From Candidatus Agrococcus pullicola (lineage in GTDB: Bacteria; Actinomycetota; Actinomycetes; Actinomycetales; Microbacteriaceae): a stretch of DNA of 14,368 bases. Positions 7,348-14,126 of the stretch are shown one piece after another. Positions within the stretch are counted from its first letter, which is position 1. Each line of letters begins with the position of its first letter. The notes under the pieces are model-generated. The model did no database searches, was not told the origin of the DNA, and was given only the letters and a program-made list of their open reading frames with translations. The stretch is from NCBI GenBank assembly GCA_019115685.1, contig DXDC01000060.1, forward strand, positions 1-14,368. The letters run 5' to 3'. Both the position numbers and the translations under genes were made by a program.

Positions 7348-8418
7348 TCACCGTCGCCCCATTCCGACACGGAGCCGGTCCACGACGGCGGCAGCGAACT
7401 CGTTTGTGGTCGCGGAACCGCCCAGGTCCGCCGTGCTAATGCCATCAGCGAGCACCGCTTCGAAAGCCGAGACGAGATCGGCGCCGGCGGCGTGGAAGCC
7501 GAGGTGATCGAGCATGAGCGCGCCGGTCCAGATCGCGCCGACAGGGTTCGCGATGCCCTTGCCCGCGATGTCCGGCGCCGAGCCGTGCACCGGCTCGAAG
7601 AGCGACGGGTGCTTCTTCTCTGGGTTGATGTTGGCGCTCGGCGCTACTCCGATCGACCCCGCGATCGCGCTCGCAAGGTCGGAAAGGATGTCGCCAAACA
7701 GGTTCGAGGCGACGATCACATCGAAAGACTGCGGCTTCAGGATGAGTTTTGCGGCCAGGGCATCGATCAGGATGTTCTCTAGCCCGACGTCGGGGAAGCC
7801 AGCGAGCGTTTCTTCGACGACCTCGTCCCAGAACGGCATCGTGTGAATGATGCCGTTCGACTTCGTTGCCGACGTAAGGTGCCCGCGGCGGCTGCGCGCA
7901 CGCTCAGCGGCATACCGTGCGATACGCGACACGCCCTTACGAGTGAAGACGTTCTCTTGGATCGCCGCTTCTTCGGGGAGGCCTCGGAAGACACGCCCCC
8001 CGATCTCCGAGTATTCGCCTTCGTTGTTCTCTCGGACCAACAAGACATCAATGTCGTCGCCGCCCCGCACGGGACTCGGTATACCTGAAAGGGCGCGGAT
8101 CGGCCGCAGGTTCACGTACTGCTCGAACTCGCGGCGGATTGGAATGAGGAGTCCCCAGAGCGTTTCGGTGTCGGGGATGTCAGGTAAGCCGACGGCGCCA
8201 AGGAAGACGGCGTCGTGCCGCGAGAGCGTCTCGATGCCCTGCTTCGGCATCATCTCGCCGTGGCGGAGGTAGTACTCCGATCCCCAGTCGTACTCCTTCC
8301 ATGCGAACGCGTGACCGTGGACTTTGAGCGCGGCGTCGATGGTCGAGATCGCGGCAGGAATCACTTCGGTGCCGATACCATCACCGGCGATCACGGCGAT
8401 GCTGTTGTCTGCGCTCAT
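7348..8418 (-). CDS. Beta-decarboxylating hydroxyacid dehydrogenase, tartrate/D-malate type
   Basis: This 356-residue enzyme is of the isocitrate/isopropylmalate dehydrogenase superfamily. The core is GDGIG (12-16), RREFEQYVNLRP (95-106), VRENNEGEYS (128-137) with catalytic Tyr136, Lys186 in ATKSNG, the metal aspartates 219, 243 and 247 (in SNLFGDILSD), and the NAD loop EPVHGSAPDIAGKGIANP (275-292). REFEQYVNLRP and GEYSEIGGR are the pattern of tartrate dehydrogenase and DmlA rather than LeuB or Icd; the GAVG loop (74-77) agrees. Such enzymes oxidise D-malate, tartrate or related acids with loss of CO2, using Mg/Mn. AGGAGGTG sits 8 bases before ATG, and the gene overlaps the preceding dehydrogenase (ATGA). 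Its presence in a sugar cluster is unusual. Confidence 0.88.
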   Translation of the reverse strand: MSADNSIAVIAGDGIGTEVIPAAISTIDAALKVHGHAFAWKEYDWGSEYYLRHGEMMPKQGIETLSRHDAVFLGAVGLPDIPDTETLWGLLIPIRREFEQYVNLRPIRALSGIPSPVRGGDDIDVLLVRENNEGEYSEIGGRVFRGLPEEAAIQENVFTRKGVSRIARYAAERARSRRGHLTSATKSNGIIHTMPFWDEVVEETLAGFPDVGLENILIDALAAKLILKPQSFDVIVASNLFGDILSDLASAIAGSIGVAPSANINPEKKHPSLFEPVHGSAPDIAGKGIANPVGAIWTGALMLDHLGFHAAGADLVSAFEAVLADGISTADLGGSATTNEFAAAVVDRLRVGMGRR

Positions 8419-9440
8419 CGCTGCGTCACCTCCTGAGGAGTGATGAAGACCTTGTCGTACGTGCCGTCACGCTGCGCTTGGAGTGCCGCTTCGACATCGT
8501 CCAACCCGAAGAAGCCGGCGTTGAGCTCGTGCAGCGGGAGCGAGGCAAGCAGGTTCGCCGCGCGGCGGTGTGTAAATGGGTTCAGCGCCGTTCCGATAAG
8601 GCTGAGTTCGCGCGCGTATATGTCGTGCGGCCGCACCGTCGCAGTGTCGTCGGGGTTCGCGACGCCGAACAGCAAGATGTTCGCGCCACGCGCGGCGATC
8701 TCAATAGCCGTGGTCAGCACGCGAGACGAACCGACCGCGTCGATGATGTAAGGGAAGCCGTTACCCGCCGACAGCTCGTTCATGCGCTCAGCGAAGTCGG
8801 TTGCCGCAGGATCGACCGCGACATCGGCACCGAAGCGGAGCGCAAGGTCGCGGCGTTGTTCCCTCGTATCGACAGCGACAATCGGGCCGAGGCCCGCGAG
8901 CTTCGCGAGAGCGATCAGCACGGCGCCCGCTGGACCCGATCCGAAGATCGCGATCGGAAGACCCGACTTGGGGCTGAGACGGTCCATAGCATGGATCGCA
9001 CAAGCAATCGGTTCGGTCATCGCTCCGAACTGCGGCGGCGTATTCGCGGGAAGCGCGTATGCGAGTGTCTCCGGAACAGCCAGGAACTCGGCCATGCCAC
9101 CGTCGAGATGCACCCCGGGCGCCTGACGCTCCGGACACATGTTCAAATTGCCGTTCTGGCACCAGATGCACACGCCGCAATACAGGTGAGGCTCAACTGT
9201 GACGAGATCGCCGATGGCGGTGTTGATGACCTCGGATCCGACCGCGACGATCTCACCAGCGATCTCATGGCCGAGGGTCATAGGAGGTCGGCTGACGAAG
9301 GCTCCGTCGACGATATGCGTGTCAGTGGCGCACAGGCCAACGGCCAGGGGACGGATCAGAACGTCCCGAGCCCCGTACCCGGGGACAGGGATGTCATCGA
9401 CGCGGACGGCGTGATCGCCGAGATATCTCGCAGCTTTCAT
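8415..9440 (-). CDS. Zinc-dependent alcohol/polyol dehydrogenase (MDR family)
   Basis: This 341-residue medium-chain dehydrogenase resembles sorbitol, threonine and sugar-alcohol dehydrogenases. Catalytic zinc ligands are Cys37 (GLCATD), His58-Glu59 (GHE) and a Glu143 region. The structural zinc site has Cys88, 91, 94 and 102. The Rossmann motif GSGPAG is at 167-172, with Asp191 ending the second strand, which favours NAD over NADP. I chose ATG at 9440, preceded by AAAGGG, because homology to the family begins at MKAARY; a frame opening at 9506 would translate through a hairpin leader and is rejected. It is the first gene of the oxidoreductase operon. It probably oxidises the imported polyol or sugar to a ketose. 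Confidence 0.93.
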   Translation of the reverse strand: MKAARYLGDHAVRVDDIPVPGYGARDVLIRPLAVGLCATDTHIVDGAFVSRPPMTLGHEIAGEIVAVGSEVINTAIGDLVTVEPHLYCGVCIWCQNGNLNMCPERQAPGVHLDGGMAEFLAVPETLAYALPANTPPQFGAMTEPIACAIHAMDRLSPKSGLPIAIFGSGPAGAVLIALAKLAGLGPIVAVDTREQRRDLALRFGADVAVDPAATDFAERMNELSAGNGFPYIIDAVGSSRVLTTAIEIAARGANILLFGVANPDDTATVRPHDIYARELSLIGTALNPFTHRRAANLLASLPLHELNAGFFGLDDVEAALQAQRDGTYDKVFITPQEVTQR

Positions 9441-9460
9441 GTTTCCCTTTCGAACTGCCG

Positions 9461-9493
9461 CCCGAGCAGCGGCCAGTTCTGCCGCTGCTCGGG
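9461..9493 (-). ncRNA. Structured 5' leader hairpin of the zinc dehydrogenase operon
   Basis: On the minus strand a perfect 13-bp stem (CCCGAGCAGCGGC / GCCGCTGCTCGGG) closes the 7-base loop AGAACTG. It starts about 10 bases after the expected transcription start and ends about 20 bases before the start codon. GAACTG in the loop is exactly complementary to CAGTTC at 9452-9457, right before the AAAGGG ribosome site. This may be a cis-acting RNA element. It matches no riboswitch family known to me. Confidence 0.5.
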
Positions 9494-9508
9494 GACACGG
9501 AGTCATTG

Positions 9509-9533
9509 ATCATATTCAAACACATCTCGAACA
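9509..9533 (-). promoter_or_regulatory. Promoter with tandem TGTYYGA operator repeats for the oxidoreductase operon
   Basis: Reading leftward, TGTTCGA (complement of 9527-9533) and TGTTTGA (complement of 9516-9522) are repeated with an 11-base period, one helical turn. They are followed immediately by TATGAT (complement of 9509-9514), a 5/6 match to the -10 consensus. The repeats therefore fill the spacer just upstream of -10, where a repressor would block polymerase. TCRRACA-type motifs are known from DeoR-family regulators such as corynebacterial SugR (recalled from literature). The adjacent DeoR-family protein is the natural candidate. No good -35 was found. Confidence 0.55.
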
Positions 9534-9638
9534 GTTCAGCACACGGTCTCAAGCTGTCATTACGTGCGGAACAACGCTGTTCTCCGCATAATCGTGCGCT
9601 TCCCACGCAGCAGCTCCGAACGAACCTCGACTTCAATT

Positions 9639-9645
9639 TGTTTGA
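9639..9645 (+). promoter_or_regulatory. Single TGTTTGA operator-like motif before the kinase operon
   Basis: An exact copy of the TGTYYGA motif lies 82 bases before the kinase ATG. It overlaps a possible -35 (TTGATT, 9642-9647) whose 17-base-spaced -10 (CAAGCT, 9665-9670) is weak. It could let one regulator control both divergent operons. A 7-base motif can occur by chance, so this is tentative. Confidence 0.35.
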
Positions 9646-9726
9646 TTTCGCACAGCAACTGTGGCAAGCTCGAGTCATTCTCGGGAAGAGACCATCATCC
9701 TTCACGCCATGGGAAGAGGACAACGC

Positions 9727-10638
9727 ATGTCAACACTGCCCCGCATCGTCTGCGTCGGCACGGCAGCACTCGATACCATTGCCACGATCTCGCGCTTCCC
9801 CGGTGTGGACGATCGCGTCGAGGCGGAGCAGTACATTACGGCTGGCGGTGGCAACGCCGCGACAACCGCCGTCACAATCGCGCGGTTGGGCGTCCCGGTC
9901 GAGTTCAGCGGCTTCGTCGGTGATGACGAGATCGGCGATCGTGTCGTGTCGCAACTGCAGACCGAGGGCGTCGGCACATCCTTCGTTGAGCGCCGCCCTG
10001 GCGCACGCACAGCGCAGAGCATCATCCTCGTCTCCCAGCCCTCTGCCGCACGATCGATCGTGACTTACACCGCGGAAGCCCCGTCCGGCATCCCCGACGG
10101 CTTCGATTGGGTTCACCTCGACAAGGCGGGCGCCCGCGCGCTCCACGCAGGATGGAGCGGGAGCGCCAAGGTCGCCGTCGACGACGGCAACTTGATCCCA
10201 GACCTCGACCTTGGTCTCGTCGACCTCTACGTCCCGACGGTGCAGACCCTGCGTGAGCGCACTGGCCTCGCAGACGTCGCGGCCGCGGCGGAGCACGCCC
10301 GTGCCCTTGGGGCAGGATCCGTTGTCGCGACGAGCGGGTCGTCGGGTTCGCTCGCGCTTGACGAAGCCGGGTTCCACGTCGCCGCTGCTCTCGACATCAC
10401 CCCGAAGAGCACACTCGGCGCAGGCGACGTGTTCCACGGTGCTCTTCTCGCAGCCGTCGTCCTCGGCAAGAACATGTCGGAAGCGATCCGGTTCGCGAAC
10501 GTCACCGCCGCACTCTCCTGCCGTGCCCTGGACGGTCGATCGGGAATCCCCGACCGCGCGGAGGTCGAGGCGACCTTGACGCGACTACCGGACGCGACCA
10601 CAGACCTTCAAGCGATCGCCGCGCGCTTCGGTGCGTGA
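9727..10638 (+). CDS. PfkB-family carbohydrate kinase, YihV-like
   Basis: This 303-residue ribokinase-fold enzyme phosphorylates a sugar hydroxyl with ATP. Seen: N-terminal strand RIVCVGTAALD (6-16), substrate loop GGGNAATT (40-47), VGDDEIGD (64-71), and the anion-hole/catalytic loop LGAGDVFHGA (230-239) with base Asp234. The element before that loop reads STLGAGD rather than the usual DTTGAGD. Compared from memory with E. coli YihV (sulfofructose kinase), the similarity runs through the whole chain, including the C-terminal GRSGIPD (270-276). Of the three YihV sulfonate contacts (K27, N109, R138), the first aligns to Arg30, the second to Thr113 and the third is apparently lost. I chose ATG at 9727 (AGAGGA 6 bases upstream); upstream in-frame starts lack a ribosome site. 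The stop overlaps a GTG of the next frame. Confidence 0.92.
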   Translation: MSTLPRIVCVGTAALDTIATISRFPGVDDRVEAEQYITAGGGNAATTAVTIARLGVPVEFSGFVGDDEIGDRVVSQLQTEGVGTSFVERRPGARTAQSIILVSQPSAARSIVTYTAEAPSGIPDGFDWVHLDKAGARALHAGWSGSAKVAVDDGNLIPDLDLGLVDLYVPTVQTLRERTGLADVAAAAEHARALGAGSVVATSGSSGSLALDEAGFHVAAALDITPKSTLGAGDVFHGALLAAVVLGKNMSEAIRFANVTAALSCRALDGRSGIPDRAEVEATLTRLPDATTDLQAIAARFGA

Positions 10639-10676
10639 TCGATACAGAGATTCACCCACCAACCAAGGAGAGAAAT

Positions 10677-11552
10677 TTGAGTATCGACAGTCCCACTCCG
10701 GTCACTACCGACGTGCTGAAGGACTCGCGCGGCGCCTACACGATGCTCGCCATCGACCAGCGCGAGTCGCTCCGTTCGATGATCGGAGCCGGGCAGAACC
10801 GCGAGAACGTGTCTGACGGAGAACTGACCGAGTTCAAGACCCTCGCGTCGCGGACGCTGACGCCCCATGCGAGTGGCGTGCTCCTCGACCGCGCATACGG
10901 CAGTCCGGCAATCGCGGCCGCCGACAGCGCGGTCATCCTCGCGGCCGACGTACTCTTCCAGGAACCGGGTGGGCCGGTCACAGGCGCGGCGCTCGACGAG
11001 GGTGTAACTCCCGAGCTCGTGCGCGAGCTCGGCGCCGATGCGCTCAAGATGCTCGTACCGTGGCTACCCGATGCGCGTGAGGAAGCAATCGACCTGTCCG
11101 TGCGCTTCATGGATCTGTGCCGTCGTGCAGGAGTTCCGGGCATCGTCGAGGGCGTTGTCCGCCCTGCTGACATCGCGGACTGGTCGGACGAGCGACGCGA
11201 CGAGGCGCTTGTCGCTGCGGCAGCCGACCTCGCGACGACGAAACCCGATCTCTACAAGGCCGAGATCCCCTCCTACGGTCGCGGCGACCTCGCCGTCATC
11301 ACGGAGACATGTCGCCGGATCACCGAGACCCTTGACTGCGAGTGGGTCGTGCTTTCCTCGGGTGTCACCGCTGGAGACTTCCCGGCTGCCGTCGGCGCCT
11401 GCATGCGCGGTGGTGCGAGCGGTTACCTGGCGGGACGCGCGGTGTGGGCGGACTCGCTCACGTCGCACGACGTCCAAGGCTTCCTCGCGGACGAGTCGGT
11501 GCGTCGTCTCGCTGCGCTCGCCGAAACAGCGCACGCGAACCTGTCCCGCTAG
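10677..11552 (+). CDS. LacD/YihT-type class I aldolase (ketose 1-phosphate cleaving)
   Basis: This Schiff-base aldolase has 291 residues, almost exactly the length of E. coli YihT (292 as recalled). Matching blocks run end to end: YTMLAIDQRE (21-30), LTEFK (50-54), ALKMLVPW (122-129), IVEGVVRP (156-163), DLYKAEIPSYGRG (191-203) with the Schiff-base Lys194, WVVLSSGV (223-230) and GASGYLAGRAVWA (246-258). YihT splits 6-deoxy-6-sulfofructose 1-phosphate to DHAP and sulfolactaldehyde; LacD acts on tagatose bisphosphate. The start is TTG at 10677, with AAGGAG 6 bases upstream and homology beginning just after; an in-frame GTG at 10635 overlaps the kinase stop but has no ribosome site. Which aldehyde it releases here is unknown. 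Confidence 0.92.
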   Translation: MSIDSPTPVTTDVLKDSRGAYTMLAIDQRESLRSMIGAGQNRENVSDGELTEFKTLASRTLTPHASGVLLDRAYGSPAIAAADSAVILAADVLFQEPGGPVTGAALDEGVTPELVRELGADALKMLVPWLPDAREEAIDLSVRFMDLCRRAGVPGIVEGVVRPADIADWSDERRDEALVAAAADLATTKPDLYKAEIPSYGRGDLAVITETCRRITETLDCEWVVLSSGVTAGDFPAAVGACMRGGASGYLAGRAVWADSLTSHDVQGFLADESVRRLAALAETAHANLSR

Positions 11553-11557
11553 GAGAT

Positions 11558-11590
11558 CCGCCGTCGCCGTTCTAGCACCGGCGACGGCGG
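11558..11590 (+). terminator. Intercistronic 12-bp hairpin between aldolase and isomerase genes
   Basis: CCGCCGTCGCCG (11558-11569) and CGGCGACGGCGG (11579-11590) are perfect complements around a 9-base loop, beginning 5 bases after the aldolase stop. No T-run follows. It could be a partial terminator/attenuator or an RNA-stabilising element that lowers expression of the downstream genes relative to kinase and aldolase. Confidence 0.5.
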
Positions 11591-11611
11591 GAGCAGAGAT
11601 GGGAGAGTTCG

Positions 11612-12598
11612 ATGAGGATCAGTGTCTTCCCCAAGGGGGATCTGGACGCACTCACGTCGCAGCGTACGATGACGGTGTTCGACTGGATCGAGAAGGCGAA
11701 GGTTCTCCCCATCGAGGGCCTCGAACTGTACAGCGGCATGTTCTGGCAGATCGCCGACGCGTTCGTCGATCGCGTCGGCGACGCCCTCGTAGCGGCTGGC
11801 TTCCAGATGCCGATGATGTGTGTGTCCCCTGACTTCACGAATCCGAATCCGTCGATACGCGCTGCGGAGTTCGACCGCCAAATCGAAATGATCCGCATCA
11901 CAGCGCGCCTCGGCGGCCGTGGCGCGAGTGCTCGCGTGCTTTCGGGCCAGCGCCACCCCGGCGTGTCCCGCGAGCAGGGCGTGGAGTGGGCAGTCGACGC
12001 CATCCGGCGCCTGCTGCCCACTGCACGCGAGCTGGGCGTCACGCTCGCGATAGAGAACCATTACAAGGACGGTGGGTGGCTCTACCCGGAGTTCGCGCAG
12101 CTCCCCGACGTATTCCTCGAGATCGTCAACTCCATCGACGATCGCGCGAGCTTCGGCGTGCAGTATGACCCTTCCAACGCGATCGTTGCAGGAACCGAAT
12201 CGGCGGACTTCCTTGAGTGCGTGATCGATCGCGTGGTCACGATGCAAGCGTCCGACCGGTCGCTCACACCTGGCACATCGCTCGACGATCTACGGCAGGG
12301 TGACGGCACAATCGGGTATTCGCCAGCGTTGCAGCATGGCGTGATCGGTCGCGGCCTCAACGACTATCCTCGGATCTTTCGCACCCTCGTCGAGGCGGGT
12401 TACGACGGCTGGATCAGCGTCGAGGACGGCGTCAATGGGATAGGCGAGATGCTCGAGTCCGTCGAGTTCCTGCGCAGAGCACGGGATGAATTTTGGAACG
12501 GCTCAACGGCCGTGCGCGTGCAGAAACACGAACAAGCGCTCGCGGATGCCGGTCTGCCGAGCATTGCTGAGCCACCGCTCGCCGGCCCCACCCGATGA
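11612..12598 (+). CDS. Sugar phosphate isomerase/epimerase-like TIM barrel protein
   Basis: This 328-residue xylose-isomerase-like (AP endonuclease 2 superfamily) protein has the opening MRISVFPKG and TIM-barrel strand motifs LELYSG (37-42), LAIENHYKDGG (145-155), FGVQYDPSNA (181-190) and DGWISVEDG (265-273). The expected divalent-metal ligands are Glu148, Asp186 and Glu271. The position usually held by His (as HxKD or HASD) reads MQASD, with Gln212. His242 in QHGVIGRG is nearby and could substitute. The C-terminal tail after 290 is polar and probably flexible. The ribosome site GGGAGAG lies 4 bases before ATG. It may isomerise or epimerise the sugar before the kinase, filling the YihS role; this is inference. 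The frame stays open for 32 codons past its TGA. Confidence 0.85.
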   Translation: MRISVFPKGDLDALTSQRTMTVFDWIEKAKVLPIEGLELYSGMFWQIADAFVDRVGDALVAAGFQMPMMCVSPDFTNPNPSIRAAEFDRQIEMIRITARLGGRGASARVLSGQRHPGVSREQGVEWAVDAIRRLLPTARELGVTLAIENHYKDGGWLYPEFAQLPDVFLEIVNSIDDRASFGVQYDPSNAIVAGTESADFLECVIDRVVTMQASDRSLTPGTSLDDLRQGDGTIGYSPALQHGVIGRGLNDYPRIFRTLVEAGYDGWISVEDGVNGIGEMLESVEFLRRARDEFWNGSTAVRVQKHEQALADAGLPSIAEPPLAGPTR

Positions 12599-12785
12599 AG
12601 TCGCGCGTCCGCCAACGGAGCTCTCGACACGAGCGCGGTCATCGGCAACGTCTACGAGTTCGTGGACTGGGAGCCGGCCTTCTCCGACGTGGCGTGAGGC
12701 TGCAGTATCAAGTCAGACCTGTCGATGCCCGCATGAGCCGCTCGGCGGCACAGGCGTTGCATTCGTCGCCAGCAACGCCGTTTAG
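12599..12785 (+). pseudogene. Possible coding remnant between isomerase and SDR genes
   Basis: Directly after the isomerase TGA, the same frame continues for 32 codons (12599-12694) with protein-like sequence, including VIGNVYEFVDWEPAFSDVA. After another TGA it gives 12 more codons with IKSDLSMPA. A different frame then reads PLGGTGVAFVASNAV up to 12785. No start codon with a ribosome site serves these pieces. The likeliest reading is a decayed gene or a lost C-terminal extension; stop-codon readthrough is less likely. I do not recognise a family. Confidence 0.35.
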
Positions 12786-12810
12786 GCGTGGACAGTAAGG
12801 AGGAGACCTC

Positions 12811-13626
12811 ATGCTGATCGATCTCAAAGAAAGGGTCGCGATCGTCACGGGCGTCGGCCGAGGGATCGGCCGCGAGATTGCCACAACTCTCGCGCGCGAA
12901 GGCGCGATCGTGATTGCTATCGACATCAATGAGTCGGACCTCGTCGAGACGGCGAACGAACTCGGCGGGATCGATGCGGTGCACCGCGAGTTCGTATGCG
13001 ACGTCCGGGATGCGTCGCGCATCGCGGAGGTCATCTCGGACATCGACGCCGAGTTCGGCGGCATTGACATCCTCGTCAACAACGCGGGTGTCGCGGGCAA
13101 TGGTCCGATCGACGAGCTCGACGAGAAGACGTGGGACTTCGTGCACGACGTGAATCTGAAGGGTACGTTCCTGATGTGCCGTGCAGTCGTGCCCGTCATG
13201 AAGCGCCGCAAGTTCGGCCGCATCATCAACGCCGCGTCATTCGCGGCCCTCGTCCCGATCTACGCAAGCGGCGCGTACGCGTCATCGAAGGTCGCCGTGG
13301 CTCACTTCACCCGCGCGCTCGCCGGCGAGGTCGGTCCCTGGAACATCACCGCCAATTCGTACGCGCCGGGGATGGTCCCAACGGTGATCAACCGATTCAC
13401 GGAACGTCCGCACGCGGAGCAGAGCCAGCTGCTCGATACGCTCTCGCTGCGACACTGGGGTGACAAGGCCGACATCGCCAACCTCATCTGCTTTCTGGCA
13501 TCGGACCTCGCCGGGTACATCACCGGCACGCTCATCGACGTCAGCGGTGGCAAGTTGGCGACTCAGGTCCCGCGCCTGGCATACGAGGCAGCCGCGGAGG
13601 CAGGCGACTACGAGTTCGATCTCTGA
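12811..13626 (+). CDS. SDR-family NAD-dependent oxidoreductase (FabG/polyol dehydrogenase-like)
   Basis: This is a classical SDR of 271 residues with TGVGRGIG (13-20), Asp38 after the second strand (favours NAD), CDV (63-65), NNAG (90-93), N115, catalytic Ser143, Tyr156 and Lys160 in YASSK, and the C-terminal VSGGKL usual in the family. A tail of about 20 residues beyond the core ends in EFDL. AAGGAGG (12797-12803) lies 7 bases before ATG, a near-perfect ribosome site, which may give independent translation after the 212-base gap. It is the last gene of the kinase-aldolase operon. Likely role: interconverting a hydroxyl and a keto group on the sugar, polyol or intermediate. It is clearly distinct from the SDR at 879-1616, so the island has two. 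Confidence 0.9.
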   Translation: MLIDLKERVAIVTGVGRGIGREIATTLAREGAIVIAIDINESDLVETANELGGIDAVHREFVCDVRDASRIAEVISDIDAEFGGIDILVNNAGVAGNGPIDELDEKTWDFVHDVNLKGTFLMCRAVVPVMKRRKFGRIINAASFAALVPIYASGAYASSKVAVAHFTRALAGEVGPWNITANSYAPGMVPTVINRFTERPHAEQSQLLDTLSLRHWGDKADIANLICFLASDLAGYITGTLIDVSGGKLATQVPRLAYEAAAEAGDYEFDL

Positions 13627-13631
13627 TCGTT

Positions 13632-13662
13632 TGCGCGGGCCGGCTCGGTGGACGGCCGCGCA
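13632..13662 (+). terminator. Candidate terminator after the kinase-aldolase-isomerase-SDR operon
   Basis: TGCGCGGGCCG (13632-13642) pairs with CGGCCGCGCA (13653-13662), with one bulged G and a 10-base loop, starting 6 bases after the SDR stop. No T-run follows, as is frequent for actinobacterial terminators. Position and strength support the call. Confidence 0.5.
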
Positions 13663-14126
13663 GGGGACTCCCAAGTCAAGGTGCTCGTTTCCGAGAACCC
13701 CAGCTTTCGATGTCTAACATGGACTGAGGTCCACTCCGCGCTGCGACTACCTGGTCTCGTCGGCTAAGACCGCCAGCATCTATCCTCCGTTACTGTCTGG
13801 CCGTCGGACGCCGCGATGGAAAGCGCGGCGATTGTCCACTACACGCAGCCGAACGACGACCGATGTTGTCGAGGCTTCGCCCGGGGAAAATGGCGCCGTT
13901 CGGGCTCGAGAACATCGTGAGCGCGGCGGTCGCGCTCGCGGCAGGAGCCGGTCTTGCAACCAGCTCTGATGACGATGTCAGCCGAACGGTCTGCGGTATA
14001 GGGCTATCCACCGAGAAGGGCTCTGGCCCCGAACAGGAGACGTCCGCTGACATTGCCAGGCCCGGAACCCATCCACTCTTTCTGGCCGATAGCTGCGAGC
14101 CCGCCGCCTCACGCTCCTGCCCAACG
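13663..14126. other. Intergenic region, no gene recognised
   Basis: About 460 bases without a supported gene. Frames at 13863-14171 (+) and 14053-13790 (-) are open but lack ribosome sites, domain motifs and normal residue composition. A short stretch reading as MESAAIVHYTQPNDDR (from 13816, +) and a hydrophobic run near 13910-13960 could be gene debris. This is the right edge of the catabolic island, next to tRNA genes. No integrase or transposase was seen. Confidence 0.5.

Noticed and set aside
9441..9506. A 22-residue N-terminal extension of the zinc dehydrogenase starting at 9506
   Set aside because: It would be translated through a perfect hairpin, has an Ala-rich sequence foreign to the family, and overlaps the promoter region; ATG at 9440 has its own ribosome site.
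8478..9509. A 343-residue rightward open frame
   Set aside because: It lies antisense to the zinc dehydrogenase, is rich in Arg and Asp, and has no recognisable motif.
10635..10676. GTG start for the aldolase overlapping the kinase stop
   Set aside because: There is no ribosome site before it, whereas TTG at 10677 has AAGGAG at ideal spacing and gives the length of YihT.
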